A DNA stretch of 64,000 nucleotides from assembly GCA_023421115.1 (NCBI GenBank), contig JAEZUI010000061.1, positions 1 through 64,000 on the forward strand. Direction: 5' to 3'. Every line of letters starts with the position of its first letter. The stretch's first letter is position 1. Shown one piece after another: positions 1-11,300 of this stretch. Both the position numbers and the translations under genes were made by a program. The notes below the pieces were generated by a model. The model was not told the DNA's origin, did no database searches, and saw only the letters and a list, made by a program, of their open reading frames with translations. Source of the stretch: Bacillota bacterium. GTDB lineage: Bacteria; Bacillota; Clostridia; Acetivibrionales; Acetivibrionaceae.

Positions 1-3000
1 CCTTCAGTATCCCTAATATTCCTGCCACCATCTCTATAGTTCGCCCTGAAACAATACCTATTATACTTTCATTGGATACGCCCTTTTCAAGCAACACTCT
101 TGCAATACGGTTTGCACGTTTATTCAACTCCTTATATGTAAGTTGGTCTACTCCAGACACCAACGCAATACTCTCAGGCCTTCTGTCAGCCTGTTCCTCA
201 AACAATTGGTGTACTGTATTGTTTCGTGGGTATAGAGATATTGTATCGTTAAAATCAAAAAGGAGTTTTCTTCTTTCATCCTTTGTCAATATACTTTTTT
301 TAGAACTTGCATTATCAGGATTAATAACAATTTCTTTAAGTACATTTAAAAAGTATTCTACCATTATTGAGACTTGACCAACATTAAAAATCCCTTCCGA
401 AAACCTTACCATTACCTTAAACTCATCAAGTGTGGTGGATACTATGAAATCAAGGTGGGTATTAGTTCTTTCATAACTTTCCGAATACATCGGAATTATA
501 AGTCGGTCTCTGTTTTCTTTATCTCTTGCATTTTCATAAACATGCATATCTACGTGTGCAAAGATTGTATCAAAAAAAGGATTTTCATAACTTGTGTTAT
601 CATCTATTATGGATTTTATTTCTGTAAGAGCTATATGGCTATATGATTTTACTGTTACAACCTTGCTATTAATATATTGTAAATACTCTTTCCAACTTAA
701 CTCCTTTTGAATATTGATTCTTAAAGGAACAGTGTTAAGAAAACATCCTAATATTTTTTCCCCATCTTCACAAATAGGCCTATTATGCTCTACAAGCCCA
801 ACCACAAAATCACTTTCGAGGCTTATCATATTCAACATGAAAGCATAGGCTGCAAAAAACAAAGACCTCACATTTATACCAGTTTCTTTCACAAAACTCC
901 TCAATATAGGAATCAAGTCCTTATCGAATTCTCTTGAAAAACTGCCAAACTTCATTGTATCTCTGCTTATCTCTGTATTACTGCCATTGAAATGTAATCG
1001 TTTATAATCCAAAAGTTCTTCTTTCCAATACTTTTCATCATCTTCCGATTTTTGCATGGAAATCAACTTGGTAACAAAATCTTTATAGCTGGATTTCAAT
1101 TTTACAGGAAATACATCTCTTATCTTTAAATCAAAATATAGTTTAGCCATCTCAGACATCATTGATGCAAGGCTCCATCCATCTAAAACAGCATGATGGA
1201 ACAAAAACCATATACAAACATCTTCATCATTTTGTATTACGGTCATTACTCTCCACATCTTACCCGATAAAACATCAAAATATTTGCTCCTGTCGGCTTG
1301 CAACAATTCACAAATATAATTCTCACGCTCCCCAAAATTGATCTTTCTAATATCATGATACTCAAAATCAATTTCTATGCTCTTATGGACTAATTGCATA
1401 GGTTCGGGGAAATTGTAAATATCAAAACTTGTTCTTAATATTGGATGCTTCACCATTAAAAGCTCCCAAGCCTTTTCATATAGCTTCTTGTCAAACTTTC
1501 CGTCTTTAAGAATAAATCCTATCTGATCATGATAAATAGCAGCTTCAGGATTTTTAAGCGTATAATAAATCATACCCGTTTCAATATGACTCATTGGATA
1601 AAAGTCTTCAACATTATCAGGTAAATACCTTGAAAAATTCTCATTTGATAATATTTCTTCTTTAAGGGATTCAATTTTATTTTTAGCAATCTCCAGGCGT
1701 TTATTATCCATTCCTTCCTTACTTTCAAGAATATAAGTTGCAAGATCTTTTAACCTAGGATTTTTATATAAATCAGCCACTTTAATATCCATACCAAAAA
1801 CAGTGTTAATCCTGTTGCTTAGTTGGATTGCTTTAATGGAATCTCCACCTAAGACAAAAAAATCATCATTAATTCCAATACTGTTTTCGACTTTTAATGT
1901 ATTTGTCCATATTTGAATAAGTTTTTCTTCAACATAATTTGTCGATGCAGCATAGGTAACCCCTGTATTTATTGATTCGTCAAGCTTTGGCAACAATTCT
2001 CTAGCAACCTTGCCATTTCTCGTTAAAGGCATTTTTTCTATCCTTACAAAATACGAAGGTATCATATATTCTGGTAAATACTGAGATAAATAACTACGCA
2101 ATTGTGAAACTGAAATATCAGAATCTGAAACAATGTAGGCACAAAGAAATTTAGCTCCATCATCATGTTGTCTTTCAACAACAATAACTTCCTTAATTAT
2201 TTCGTGCTTTAATAATCTTGATTCTATCTCCCCTAGTTCAATTCTAAATCCACGTATTTTTACTTGGTGGTCAATCCTACCTATGTATTCCATTTCCCCG
2301 TTTTCAAGCATTTTTACAAGATCACCTGATCTATAGATAATTTCTCCGGTGATATACGGGTTCTCAACAAACTTTTCACAAGTCAGTTCAGGTCTATATA
2401 AATAGCCACGTGCTACCCCTGCACCTCCGACACATAATTCGCCCGGAACTCCGATTGGCAATATCTTTAAATTCCTATCCATAATATATGTTGTAAGTGT
2501 TGGAATAGGTTTTCCTATATTGCTTATGTCATGATATATCTCATTCTCCGTTATATCCTTAAAAGTAACATGCACAGTTGTCTCAGTAATACCATACATA
2601 TTAATCAATCTGCACTCGGGATATTTTTTCTTCCAAGGCTTTAGCATAGAAGGTCTTAATGCTTCTCCTCCAAAAATAACATATCTTGTCTCAAGGACTT
2701 TTGCCTCATTCTTTATTTCCTCATTGATCAAGTTATAAAATGCAGTAGGTGTCTGGTTTAAAACAGTAACCCTCTCATTCTTCAATATCTTTAAATACTC
2801 AGCCGGATCCTTTGCAACCACTTTGGGTACAATAACAAGTTTTCCTCCGTATAACAATGCTCCGTACATCTCCCATACAGAAAAATCAAAACAAGGTGAA
2901 TGAAACATTGTCCAAATGTCACGTTCGTCAAAATCAAACTGCATTTTACTATTAAATAATAATCTTACAACATTCCTATGCTCGATTATTACTCCTTTAG

Positions 3001-6000
3001 GCTGTCCGGTCGTACCCGAAGTGTATATAATATATGCCATATCAGAAGGTTTGTTTACTTTTACAAGGTTTGTATAATCTTTTTTATAGATTTCCTCATT
3101 TTCCAAATCAATAGTAAGGCATTTTTGCGAAAATTCGTCGCCAAATCCCTTATGGGTTAAAAGAATTGATGTACGACTATCCTCAATCATATATTTTATT
3201 CTTTCAGTAGGATAATCCGTATCAATAGGCAGATATGCTCCCCCTGCCTTTAACACAGCAAGTATAGCTATAATTAATTCTATTGAACGCTCGGTAAGAA
3301 TTGCTACAACAGTGTCAGGTCCCACATTGTTTTCCCTAAGCAATTGAGCCAGACTATTTGCTTTTTTGTTTAATTCATAATATGTAATACTTTTATCTTC
3401 CAGTACTACAGCCGTCCTGTTTGGATACTTTTCCACAATTTCTTCAAATAATCTGTGAATCATCTTATCCTTAGGATATTCAGCTTCAGTATCATTAAAA
3501 TCGTAAAGAATTGTTTTCCTTTCTTCATCATCAATTAATTCAAACTCACTTAATTTTTTTTCATAGTTTTCTGCTACCTGATTCAATAAATTGATAAAGT
3601 GTCTTGCCATTCTTTGAACTGTCTGTTTTTTAAATATCTTTGTGCAATACTCAAAAACGAACTCTATGCACTCACCTTTTTCAACTGCTGTCAATATCAA
3701 ATCAAATTTGGAGGTTTCAAATTTAAAATCTACTGGAGTAAATTTTAAGCCTTCTATATTGATTGTCGCATTCTCCATGTTTTGCAGAACAAACATTGTA
3801 TCAAATAAAGGATTTCTGCTCCGATCAGTCTTAATTTTTAATTTTTCCACCAATATTTCAAACTGACACAACTGATTATCAAAAGCTTCCAATGAACTTT
3901 TTCTTACTTCTTCTAAAAAATCAACAAAGGTCTTATTGTCTTGAGGATAATTCCTTAAAGCCAGAGTGTTAATAAACACTCCCATAATATGTTCCAGATC
4001 ATGGTGCACCCTTCCAGATACAGGAGTTCCAATGACGATATCATCTTGGCTGGAATATTTGGCCAAAAATATGTTATATGCACTTAACAGTATCATAAAT
4101 AGTGTAGTTCCAGTTTTGTTCCCTAACCCAGCAAGCTTTTTTACCAGCTCCTTATCAACCTCAAACTTAATCCTGTCACCTTCAAAGCTCTTATATGCCG
4201 GTCTTGGATAATCTGTAGGCATATTAAGAATGATACCATTATCAGAAAAAATATCCATCCAATATTTTTCCTGTTTGCTTACATGCTCCGACTCTAGGAG
4301 TCTGCTATGCCATTGTGAAAAATCCTTATACTGAAACTCCGGTTTTAAAAGATATCTTCCCGAATAGATATCAGATAATTCATTTATAAAAATATCAATT
4401 GATACTCCATCGGTAATTATATGGTGCATGTCATACATGAATAGATATTTCTGGTCCGTTATTCTAACTATGCATACCCTTAGAAGAGGTGCTTCCCCTA
4501 ACTCAAAAGGTTGTATAAATCTGTCTATAACAGACTCTATGTTATCAGATCCCAATTCAAGATATTTTACATTTACTGATCCGTCTTTTTTTATTTTCTG
4601 AACAATTTCACCGTCTATCACATCAAAATATGTACGGAAAACTTCATGCCTTTTGACAAGTTCATCTACTGCATACTGCATTTTTTCTATATCAATACTG
4701 CCTTCTACCATAGCCACAAAAGGTTCATTATAACTTATTCCACTTCCGTCCATCTGACAAACTGTATATATTCTTTTTTGTGGTGACGATACCCTGTAAT
4801 GATCCTTTTCACTTATTGACTCAATAGGTTTGTATACATTTTTCTCTGCATTGATGATATAATTTGAAAGGCTCTTGATTGTAGGGTTTTCAAATATAAT
4901 TCCGAGCGGAATGTCAACGTCAAACTCCTTCAATATCCTGGTAGCTAACAAAGTTGCCTTAAGAGAGTGCCCTCCAATACTAAGAAAATTATCACTCGTA
5001 CTTATCCTCTTAATGCCCAGTAAATCCTTCCAAAGTGTAAGCATCTTTTGTTCTACTTCATTTTCCGGAAGCAAAAGCTCACCTTCAGATTGCAGGATAT
5101 CATCAGGAATCGGTAACTTTTTCCTATCAATTTTTCCACTTGAATTTAAAGGCATTTTATCCAGCATTATAAAATAAGAAGGTATCATATATTCAGGCAG
5201 AATATCTGACAGATATGACCTCAATTCCGTTGAATTAAGTTGACTTTCAGAAACAATATACGCACACAAGTACTTATCTCCGTCCAAATGCTCCCTTGCT
5301 GTTACACATACCGCCTTTATCATCGGATGTTTTAGCAAGTGACTTTCTATCTCACCTAATTCTATTCTGAAACCCCTTATCTTTACCTGATGGTCAATTC
5401 TGCCCAAAAACTCTATATTACCGTTAGGCAGCCACCTTGCAAGATCCCCTGTTTTATAGAGTGTTTTTCCATCTTCAAATGGATTGTTTACAAACTTTTC
5501 CTGCGTAAGCTCCGGTTCGTTTAAATACCCTCTGGCCAAACCAACTCCAGATAAACACAACTCTCCAACTGCACCGACAGGTTGAAGATTATTTTCAGAA
5601 TCAAGTATATAAGCCTTTATATTTGGAAGGGGTTTACCAATGGGTACACTTACTTCCCCTTTAAATTCGGAAAGACAGTAGCTGGTAGCATAGATTGTTG
5701 ATTCTGTAGGTCCATAAATATTCTCAAATTTTAATTTTGGTAAAAGTGATGATACCTTTTTCACCAATTCTCCCGAAATAGCTTCTCCCGCAACAAATAA
5801 ATACTTTAAACTATCCAGAGAACCAATATCTGCGATACTCAATGTATTTATAAAAACATTGAGCATTGAAGGTACAAAATTTAAATGTGTTACATTGCTT
5901 TCCTTTATGGTTTTTATTATTTTTCTTACATCCTTTTCTGCACCGCTTTCACATATAACAAGACGTCCACCGTCAAAAAACCATCCAAAAAGCTCCGTTA

Positions 6001-8215
6001 CCGACACATCAAAGGTATAGGATGTTTTTAGTAAATATGCATCGTGTGACAGGAGGGGATATTTTTTCTGCAGCGCAAGAAGAATATTGACAACACTGCG
6101 GTGTTCAATCATAACTCCTTTTGGATTTCCTGTAGAACCAGATGTATATATTATATATGCAAGATCAGCTGATGTATTCATTTTACCGAGGTTTGCTTCA
6201 CTTTCCCCATCAGTATCAGCCTCACTAATATTCACTATCCTGCCATCAAACTGTAGTTTCTTTGATATATCTCCATTTGTAATCAAAAAATTTGCTCTGC
6301 TGTCTTTTAGAATATACTCTGTTCTCTCAAGAGGATAAGCGGGGTCAATAGGCAAATATGCCCCTCCTGCCTTCAACACAGCCATAACTCCTACAACCAT
6401 ATCTATAGAACGGCTTGCAATAACGGCAGCTATAGTATCAGGTTTCATACCTGACTTTCTCAATATCCTTGCAACCTGATTTATTTTATTATTCAATTCC
6501 CTATATGTAAGGCTTTTTTCACCACAAACAAGTGCAACATTATGCGGAGTCCTGTCAACCTGTTCCTCAAAAAAATCCATAATTGTTTTATCTTTTGGGT
6601 ATTCCTCATCAGTATTGTTAAAACAACTTAGAATCTTTTCCTTTTCATCCTCTGTTAATCTTCCTATATTTAAAATTTCGGAGCTAAGAAATTCAATTTT
6701 CTCTTTAATACTCGGTAATAGCGCTCCATCAAAGCCACTATAAAAAAAATGTATTTGCTCAATAACATCTTCCTTAATTTCTTTATCTACAAAACTCAGC
6801 TCTTCTCCAGCTTTCAGAATTCTGTTATTTTCAAAAATATTACTATCCTTAACAGTTGATTTATCAGTGTAATAAAATATGTGCTTTACTTCCTTATCTT
6901 TTACATCCAAAAACATACTACTATTGTCAAACTTTCTAATCGCATCAATACCATATTGATATTTATGCTTTTTTTGTACTATACCTTTTTGTTGACTTTG
7001 TTTATCTAGGCTTAATATGGCATCATATCTGAATTTGGTAAGTTCGTTATCTATTGTATGGATTTTATTAGAAAAATCAACACTTCTTATTTCAGGTATA
7101 TCTGTCTGCATATCCTTAAAAAAATTCTTTGATACAAAAAGCTCACTGCTATGCTCTGTACCAAAGTTATAAGTACTGTGTTTTTTATCTTTATGATATT
7201 CAATCAAAGATTTTTGAAAATTCACTTCACTGTCTTGGTCCCTGATATCTCCAATAAATAATACTGCATCGCTCTTGCACATTTCTATTGCGCTTGAAAT
7301 AACTTTTCTTAAATAATTATGTCCGTCAAAATACTGTACAACACTGTTAATAATAACAATATCAAAATCATTGCTGTTTATTTTATAAATCTCATCTGCC
7401 GGAAGACACATAAGCTTAATATTTCCTATATTTTCCTTCTGAACTCTCTGCTTGTTTCTCTCTATCATACCCGTTGAAAAGTCAGTTCCATAGTACAACC
7501 CTACATAAGGGGCAATCTTATACATTACTAGCCCTGATGCACAACCTATTTCAAGCACTTTTGCCTCTTTGTGCAGATATGGTTTTAACTTTTTCAGGAC
7601 ATTTTCTGAGAATTCCTCCATTTCTATTTGAGAAAATTTCTCACCTGTATAACTACTTATCCAGCCTCCGGCCTCAATATCATCCTTAGCACTGTCTGCA
7701 ACAAAATCCCATAATTTCTCTTCAAATGCCTCATTTCTTTCTTCTTTTTCATCAAAGATATTTTCAGAATTAACACATATAAACGCATCGAAAGTCTTAC
7801 ACTTCCACTGAAGCCTATTTAAAGTTTTTAAAAATGACTTGCTTGAAATTATCAACTGTATATTTGAGTCATCTATTATGTCTCTTACCTTATACTCACT
7901 TAAATCAGACTCGATAAAAACACAGTCAGCGCCAACCTTAAGAGCAGCAATATAGGCTATAAACCGTTCTACCGAATCCTTTAAATAAATCCCTATTACT
8001 AATTTGGAATCTATACTAAATTTATTTAATAAAAAATTGGCCCATTGATTTGTTTTTTTCTCCAATTCTATATAAGTAATATAAGCATTTTCAGATTTAA
8101 CAGCTATGTTATCAGGAAATTTATCAGCCATCATCAAAATATCTTGAATTACTTTGGATTCTTTTTGATTAATACCTAACTCAAATTTTATCTGCTTACT
8201 TAAACTTTGTAACAT
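1..8215 (-). CDS. Multimodular non-ribosomal peptide synthetase, 3' end beyond window
   Basis: Assembly-line peptide synthetase; about 2,738 codons are visible and the frame stays open to base 1. Order seen: residues 25-165, an adenylation-like stretch with an A1-type motif (ITYIEL) but no A3-A10 motifs; about 165-420, a SAM methyltransferase (VLEIGCASG) ending in the NELTKFRYD-like signature of NRPS methyltransferases; about 535-1032, a complete A domain (IIYTSGSTGNPKG, KIRGFRIELGE, SSGKID); a PCP with GGHSLK near 1083; a C domain with HHIITDG near 1263; about 1575-2062, a second A domain; a PCP with GGDSIK near 2125; a C domain with HHAVLDG near 2340; then the start of a third A domain. The second complete A domain reads DFWNIGMVHK at the specificity positions, the known Thr code. 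No C domain precedes the first complete A domain. The start ATG has GGGGG eight bases upstream. It lies 90 bp after the FAAL gene, almost certainly in one operon. The product is unknown. Confidence 0.93.
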   Translation of the reverse strand, partial: MLQSLSKQIKFELGINQKESKVIQDILMMADKFPDNIAVKSENAYITYIELEKKTNQWANFLLNKFSIDSKLVIGIYLKDSVERFIAYIAALKVGADCVFIESDLSEYKVRDIIDDSNIQLIISSKSFLKTLNRLQWKCKTFDAFICVNSENIFDEKEERNEAFEEKLWDFVADSAKDDIEAGGWISSYTGEKFSQIEMEEFSENVLKKLKPYLHKEAKVLEIGCASGLVMYKIAPYVGLYYGTDFSTGMIERNKQRVQKENIGNIKLMCLPADEIYKINSNDFDIVIINSVVQYFDGHNYLRKVISSAIEMCKSDAVLFIGDIRDQDSEVNFQKSLIEYHKDKKHSTYNFGTEHSSELFVSKNFFKDMQTDIPEIRSVDFSNKIHTIDNELTKFRYDAILSLDKQSQQKGIVQKKHKYQYGIDAIRKFDNSSMFLDVKDKEVKHIFYYTDKSTVKDSNIFENNRILKAGEELSFVDKEIKEDVIEQIHFFYSGFDGALLPSIKEKIEFLSSEILNIGRLTEDEKEKILSCFNNTDEEYPKDKTIMDFFEEQVDRTPHNVALVCGEKSLTYRELNNKINQVARILRKSGMKPDTIAAVIASRSIDMVVGVMAVLKAGGAYLPIDPAYPLERTEYILKDSRANFLITNGDISKKLQFDGRIVNISEADTDGESEANLGKMNTSADLAYIIYTSGSTGNPKGVMIEHRSVVNILLALQKKYPLLSHDAYLLKTSYTFDVSVTELFGWFFDGGRLVICESGAEKDVRKIIKTIKESNVTHLNFVPSMLNVFINTLSIADIGSLDSLKYLFVAGEAISGELVKKVSSLLPKLKFENIYGPTESTIYATSYCLSEFKGEVSVPIGKPLPNIKAYILDSENNLQPVGAVGELCLSGVGLARGYLNEPELTQEKFVNNPFEDGKTLYKTGDLARWLPNGNIEFLGRIDHQVKIRGFRIELGEIESHLLKHPMIKAVCVTAREHLDGDKYLCAYIVSESQLNSTELRSYLSDILPEYMIPSYFIMLDKMPLNSSGKIDRKKLPIPDDILQSEGELLLPENEVEQKMLTLWKDLLGIKRISTSDNFLSIGGHSLKATLLATRILKEFDVDIPLGIIFENPTIKSLSNYIINAEKNVYKPIESISEKDHYRVSSPQKRIYTVCQMDGSGISYNEPFVAMVEGSIDIEKMQYAVDELVKRHEVFRTYFDVIDGEIVQKIKKDGSVNVKYLELGSDNIESVIDRFIQPFELGEAPLLRVCIVRITDQKYLFMYDMHHIITDGVSIDIFINELSDIYSGRYLLKPEFQYKDFSQWHSRLLESEHVSKQEKYWMDIFSDNGIILNMPTDYPRPAYKSFEGDRIKFEVDKELVKKLAGLGNKTGTTLFMILLSAYNIFLAKYSSQDDIVIGTPVSGRVHHDLEHIMGVFINTLALRNYPQDNKTFVDFLEEVRKSSLEAFDNQLCQFEILVEKLKIKTDRSRNPLFDTMFVLQNMENATINIEGLKFTPVDFKFETSKFDLILTAVEKGECIEFVFEYCTKIFKKQTVQRMARHFINLLNQVAENYEKKLSEFELIDDEERKTILYDFNDTEAEYPKDKMIHRLFEEIVEKYPNRTAVVLEDKSITYYELNKKANSLAQLLRENNVGPDTVVAILTERSIELIIAILAVLKAGGAYLPIDTDYPTERIKYMIEDSRTSILLTHKGFGDEFSQKCLTIDLENEEIYKKDYTNLVKVNKPSDMAYIIYTSGTTGQPKGVIIEHRNVVRLLFNSKMQFDFDERDIWTMFHSPCFDFSVWEMYGALLYGGKLVIVPKVVAKDPAEYLKILKNERVTVLNQTPTAFYNLINEEIKNEAKVLETRYVIFGGEALRPSMLKPWKKKYPECRLINMYGITETTVHVTFKDITENEIYHDISNIGKPIPTLTTYIMDRNLKILPIGVPGELCVGGAGVARGYLYRPELTCEKFVENPYITGEIIYRSGDLVKMLENGEMEYIGRIDHQVKIRGFRIELGEIESRLLKHEIIKEVIVVERQHDDGAKFLCAYIVSDSDISVSQLRSYLSQYLPEYMIPSYFVRIEKMPLTRNGKVARELLPKLDESINTGVTYAASTNYVEEKLIQIWTNTLKVENSIGINDDFFVLGGDSIKAIQLSNRINTVFGMDIKVADLYKNPRLKDLATYILESKEGMDNKRLEIAKNKIESLKEEILSNENFSRYLPDNVEDFYPMSHIETGMIYYTLKNPEAAIYHDQIGFILKDGKFDKKLYEKAWELLMVKHPILRTSFDIYNFPEPMQLVHKSIEIDFEYHDIRKINFGERENYICELLQADRSKYFDVLSGKMWRVMTVIQNDEDVCIWFLFHHAVLDGWSLASMMSEMAKLYFDLKIRDVFPVKLKSSYKDFVTKLISMQKSEDDEKYWKEELLDYKRLHFNGSNTEISRDTMKFGSFSREFDKDLIPILRSFVKETGINVRSLFFAAYAFMLNMISLESDFVVGLVEHNRPICEDGEKILGCFLNTVPLRINIQKELSWKEYLQYINSKVVTVKSYSHIALTEIKSIIDDNTSYENPFFDTIFAHVDMHVYENARDKENRDRLIIPMYSESYERTNTHLDFIVSTTLDEFKVMVRFSEGIFNVGQVSIMVEYFLNVLKEIVINPDNASSKKSILTKDERRKLLFDFNDTISLYPRNNTVHQLFEEQADRRPESIALVSGVDQLTYKELNKRANRIARVLLEKGVSNESIIGIVSGRTIEMVAGILGILK

Positions 8216-8305
8216 TTCAAACGCCCCCATTAACTCACGATAATTTTATAAATCTCCGATGTAGAGTTCCATCAATTTGGATAAACAACTTTATTTATCT
8301 ATATA

Positions 8306-11300
8306 TCAATCCACAAGACCTTTTTTAGTCTCATGTACATCTGAAGTAGCATATTTAATAACCATATCTATATAATAATCCGAAAAATGCCCATCACATG
8401 GAGGACACTTATGCATGTATTCGTCGATGCAATCCACATTTTGGTTCTGAAACATTCTGTTAAATTGTTCTTCTAATTTAGTAGTTATAACACGACTTAC
8501 GAATTTAAGACTTTTCAATCTACTATCGCAAGCATATTTTTGGAACAAATCAACAAACTCCTCTAATGACACTTCTTTTATATTGGGATCAAGCTTTACG
8601 AAAGATTTCTTAATATCCTTCCAATTTAATGGCCTTGGATTATACAATAAATAATTATCCATAATGCCATTGGAATAATGTAAAGCCATATGTGCCATTG
8701 ACTTTGCTACATATTCTACTGAAGTCAAATCAAAACATGCATCTATATTTGGAATAGCACCTATATTGTGAATAGAAGAAATAAGTGACTCAAAGCCTTC
8801 TTGAGGATGTACAACATTAGATTCATTTGCATATAAGTATCCTAATTTAACACAAACACCTGGAAATCCCTTTTTAATCATATTTAATAACAATTCTTGA
8901 GCAACATATTTAGTTTGGGAGTAACCGTTTACTATACCAAAAAGCTTGTCCGAATCCATATTTTTGTCTATTAATGAAGCACTGCAACTTGCAGTATAAA
9001 TCATAGGCTTTAATTTGCCATGCAGTGAAAACATCATTATGTTTTTCAGACCATCAACATTTGCCGCTTTTAAAGTAAAATATGGCAAATAAAAGTTATC
9101 AATAGCTGCACAATGAATGACAAGATCGATTTTTCTTGCCAACTCGTTATAATTAACCTGACCAATTCCAAGATCATCTTTAGAAATGTCACCTAAAACT
9201 ATTTTAATACGATTTCTTTCACTCGAATTCAATTCAAGACCATAATTGTAAAGATTATCGATAATACGCTCAACGCCATGCTCATTACTCTTTGCACGAA
9301 CTAGACAATATATATTTGCTTTTGTTTGCAATAAGCATTCCTTTAAAACAAACCCACCAACAAAACCCGCTCCCCCAGTTATTAAAATATTTTCCAAACT
9401 ATCATAAGAAATAACCGGTTTTGACTTGTAACCTACCTCCATCATTTTCTCTAATACGATTTCCTCGTATTTTTTTACCTCGTCTATTAACTTAACGGAT
9501 GTTCTCTCTATAGCATGTTCCCTTTTACTTTCCAAAACTCTGGCAATCCTATTGAGTATAGTAAGTAAATCACTGCTGTCAAAAAATATTTCTGTTGGTA
9601 TTTTTACATCATATTCTTTTTCCAAAGCTAAATGAATGTCAAATATTTTAAGTGAATCCACTCCATAGAAGAATAGAGATTTACTAACATCCAAATCCAT
9701 TATGTCCAAACAACTCTCACCACTGCTTAAAAGCTTAACAATTGATGAAAATATTTTGAACTGCATAAAACCTGCAGCATTTACTTTTTCAAAAGTGTTC
9801 ATCATAGAATGTATCCTGACATTCTCCTCCATCTTATTTGATGGCGAAGAGCTAAACTTCCATTCCTTTACAGCGGTCATTTTGCCATCCAAATATGCCT
9901 TCTTGTTCTCTTTGCGACATATCTTACCACTTGATGTTTTACAAACAGATCCTGGTGATAGAAAAACCAGCTCATTAATTTGAAAATCGAATTGCCTTGA
10001 TATGTTTTCAAGAATTGCATTGGTTGTTTCTGTAAAATAAGCTTCCTCACTGCTTAATCTCTTTAAAGCTACCCTCTGTAATTCAGCAAGAACTACTATT
10101 TCCCTATCATTCCCATTTGTCACTTCAAAAGCACAAACTGCTCCTAATCTACCTTCATTTAATGTTTTCTCTACAATTCTTTCAATATCCTGCGGATACA
10201 CATTCACACCATTTATAATCATCACATCATCTTTTCTTCCCGTTATGTATAATCCTCCTTCACTAAAAAAACCAAGATCCCCTGTACTATAAAATCTCTT
10301 TGTTTGTCCGTCGATATCTATATTAATAAACTTCTCTTTATTTATCTCTTCCTTTCCCCAATAACCATATGTAACATTGTCACCTGAAACACAGATTTCT
10401 CCGATTTCATTTTCATTAAGCTTTTCTCTAGTATTTATATCAACAATTATAATTTCCTGATCTAGCCATGTATTCCCGCAGCATACTAAGGCTAATGAAT
10501 TCTTTTCATTCTTGTTGCAGGTTAATTGTTTAACAACATTTCTAGAAAGCTCATTATAATCAACATATATTGCTTTTGGCATAGAACTTTTTTTGTTTCC
10601 AGAAACAAAAACTGAAGCTTCTGCCATACCATATGCAGGATAAAAGTTTTTGATATTGAAACCAACCTTTTCGAATTGATTTGCAAATTTAACTATGCTA
10701 TCATAAAAAATTGGTTCTGCACCATTAAATGCAAGCTGCCATGAAGATAAATCAATGTCTGTCAACTGTTCTTGTCGAATTTTAGAAACACAATAATCAT
10801 AAGCAAAATTAGGTCCTCCAGTTATTGTAACTTTATAGTCAGTAATCATTTTAAACCAAGAAACAGGGCTTTTCATAAACATAAGTGGAGACATCATGAC
10901 ACATGTCACTCCATTATAGAATGCATTCAGTATAGATCCTATCAATCCCATATCATGGAAATGCGGCAACCATGTTCCTACAACATCGTCATTAGTTATT
11001 TCAAAAGCATTTTTCAACATTTGTAGATTATAAATCAAATTCTTATGTCTGATTTCTACTCCTTTAGGAAACGACGTAGAACCAGATGTGTACTGCAAAA
11101 AAGCAATATCATTTTCTTCTCCAGTCGTACCATATTGAAAAATATTATCATAATTATAATCAGAGTAATCTTCAGTCTCAATAAAATTAACGTTCCTAGG
11201 GATTTCTTCAAAATCATCATTGCTTTTAATAGTATCGATTCCACTTTTCGTAGATAAAATAATGTTTGTATCACAATCCCTAATAATTCTTATTATCTTC

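Noticed and set aside
1..8215. Many plus-strand open frames of 60-140 codons across the NRPS gene
   Set aside because: They lie opposite a continuous minus-strand frame with full domain motifs and have no binding sites or protein-like features.
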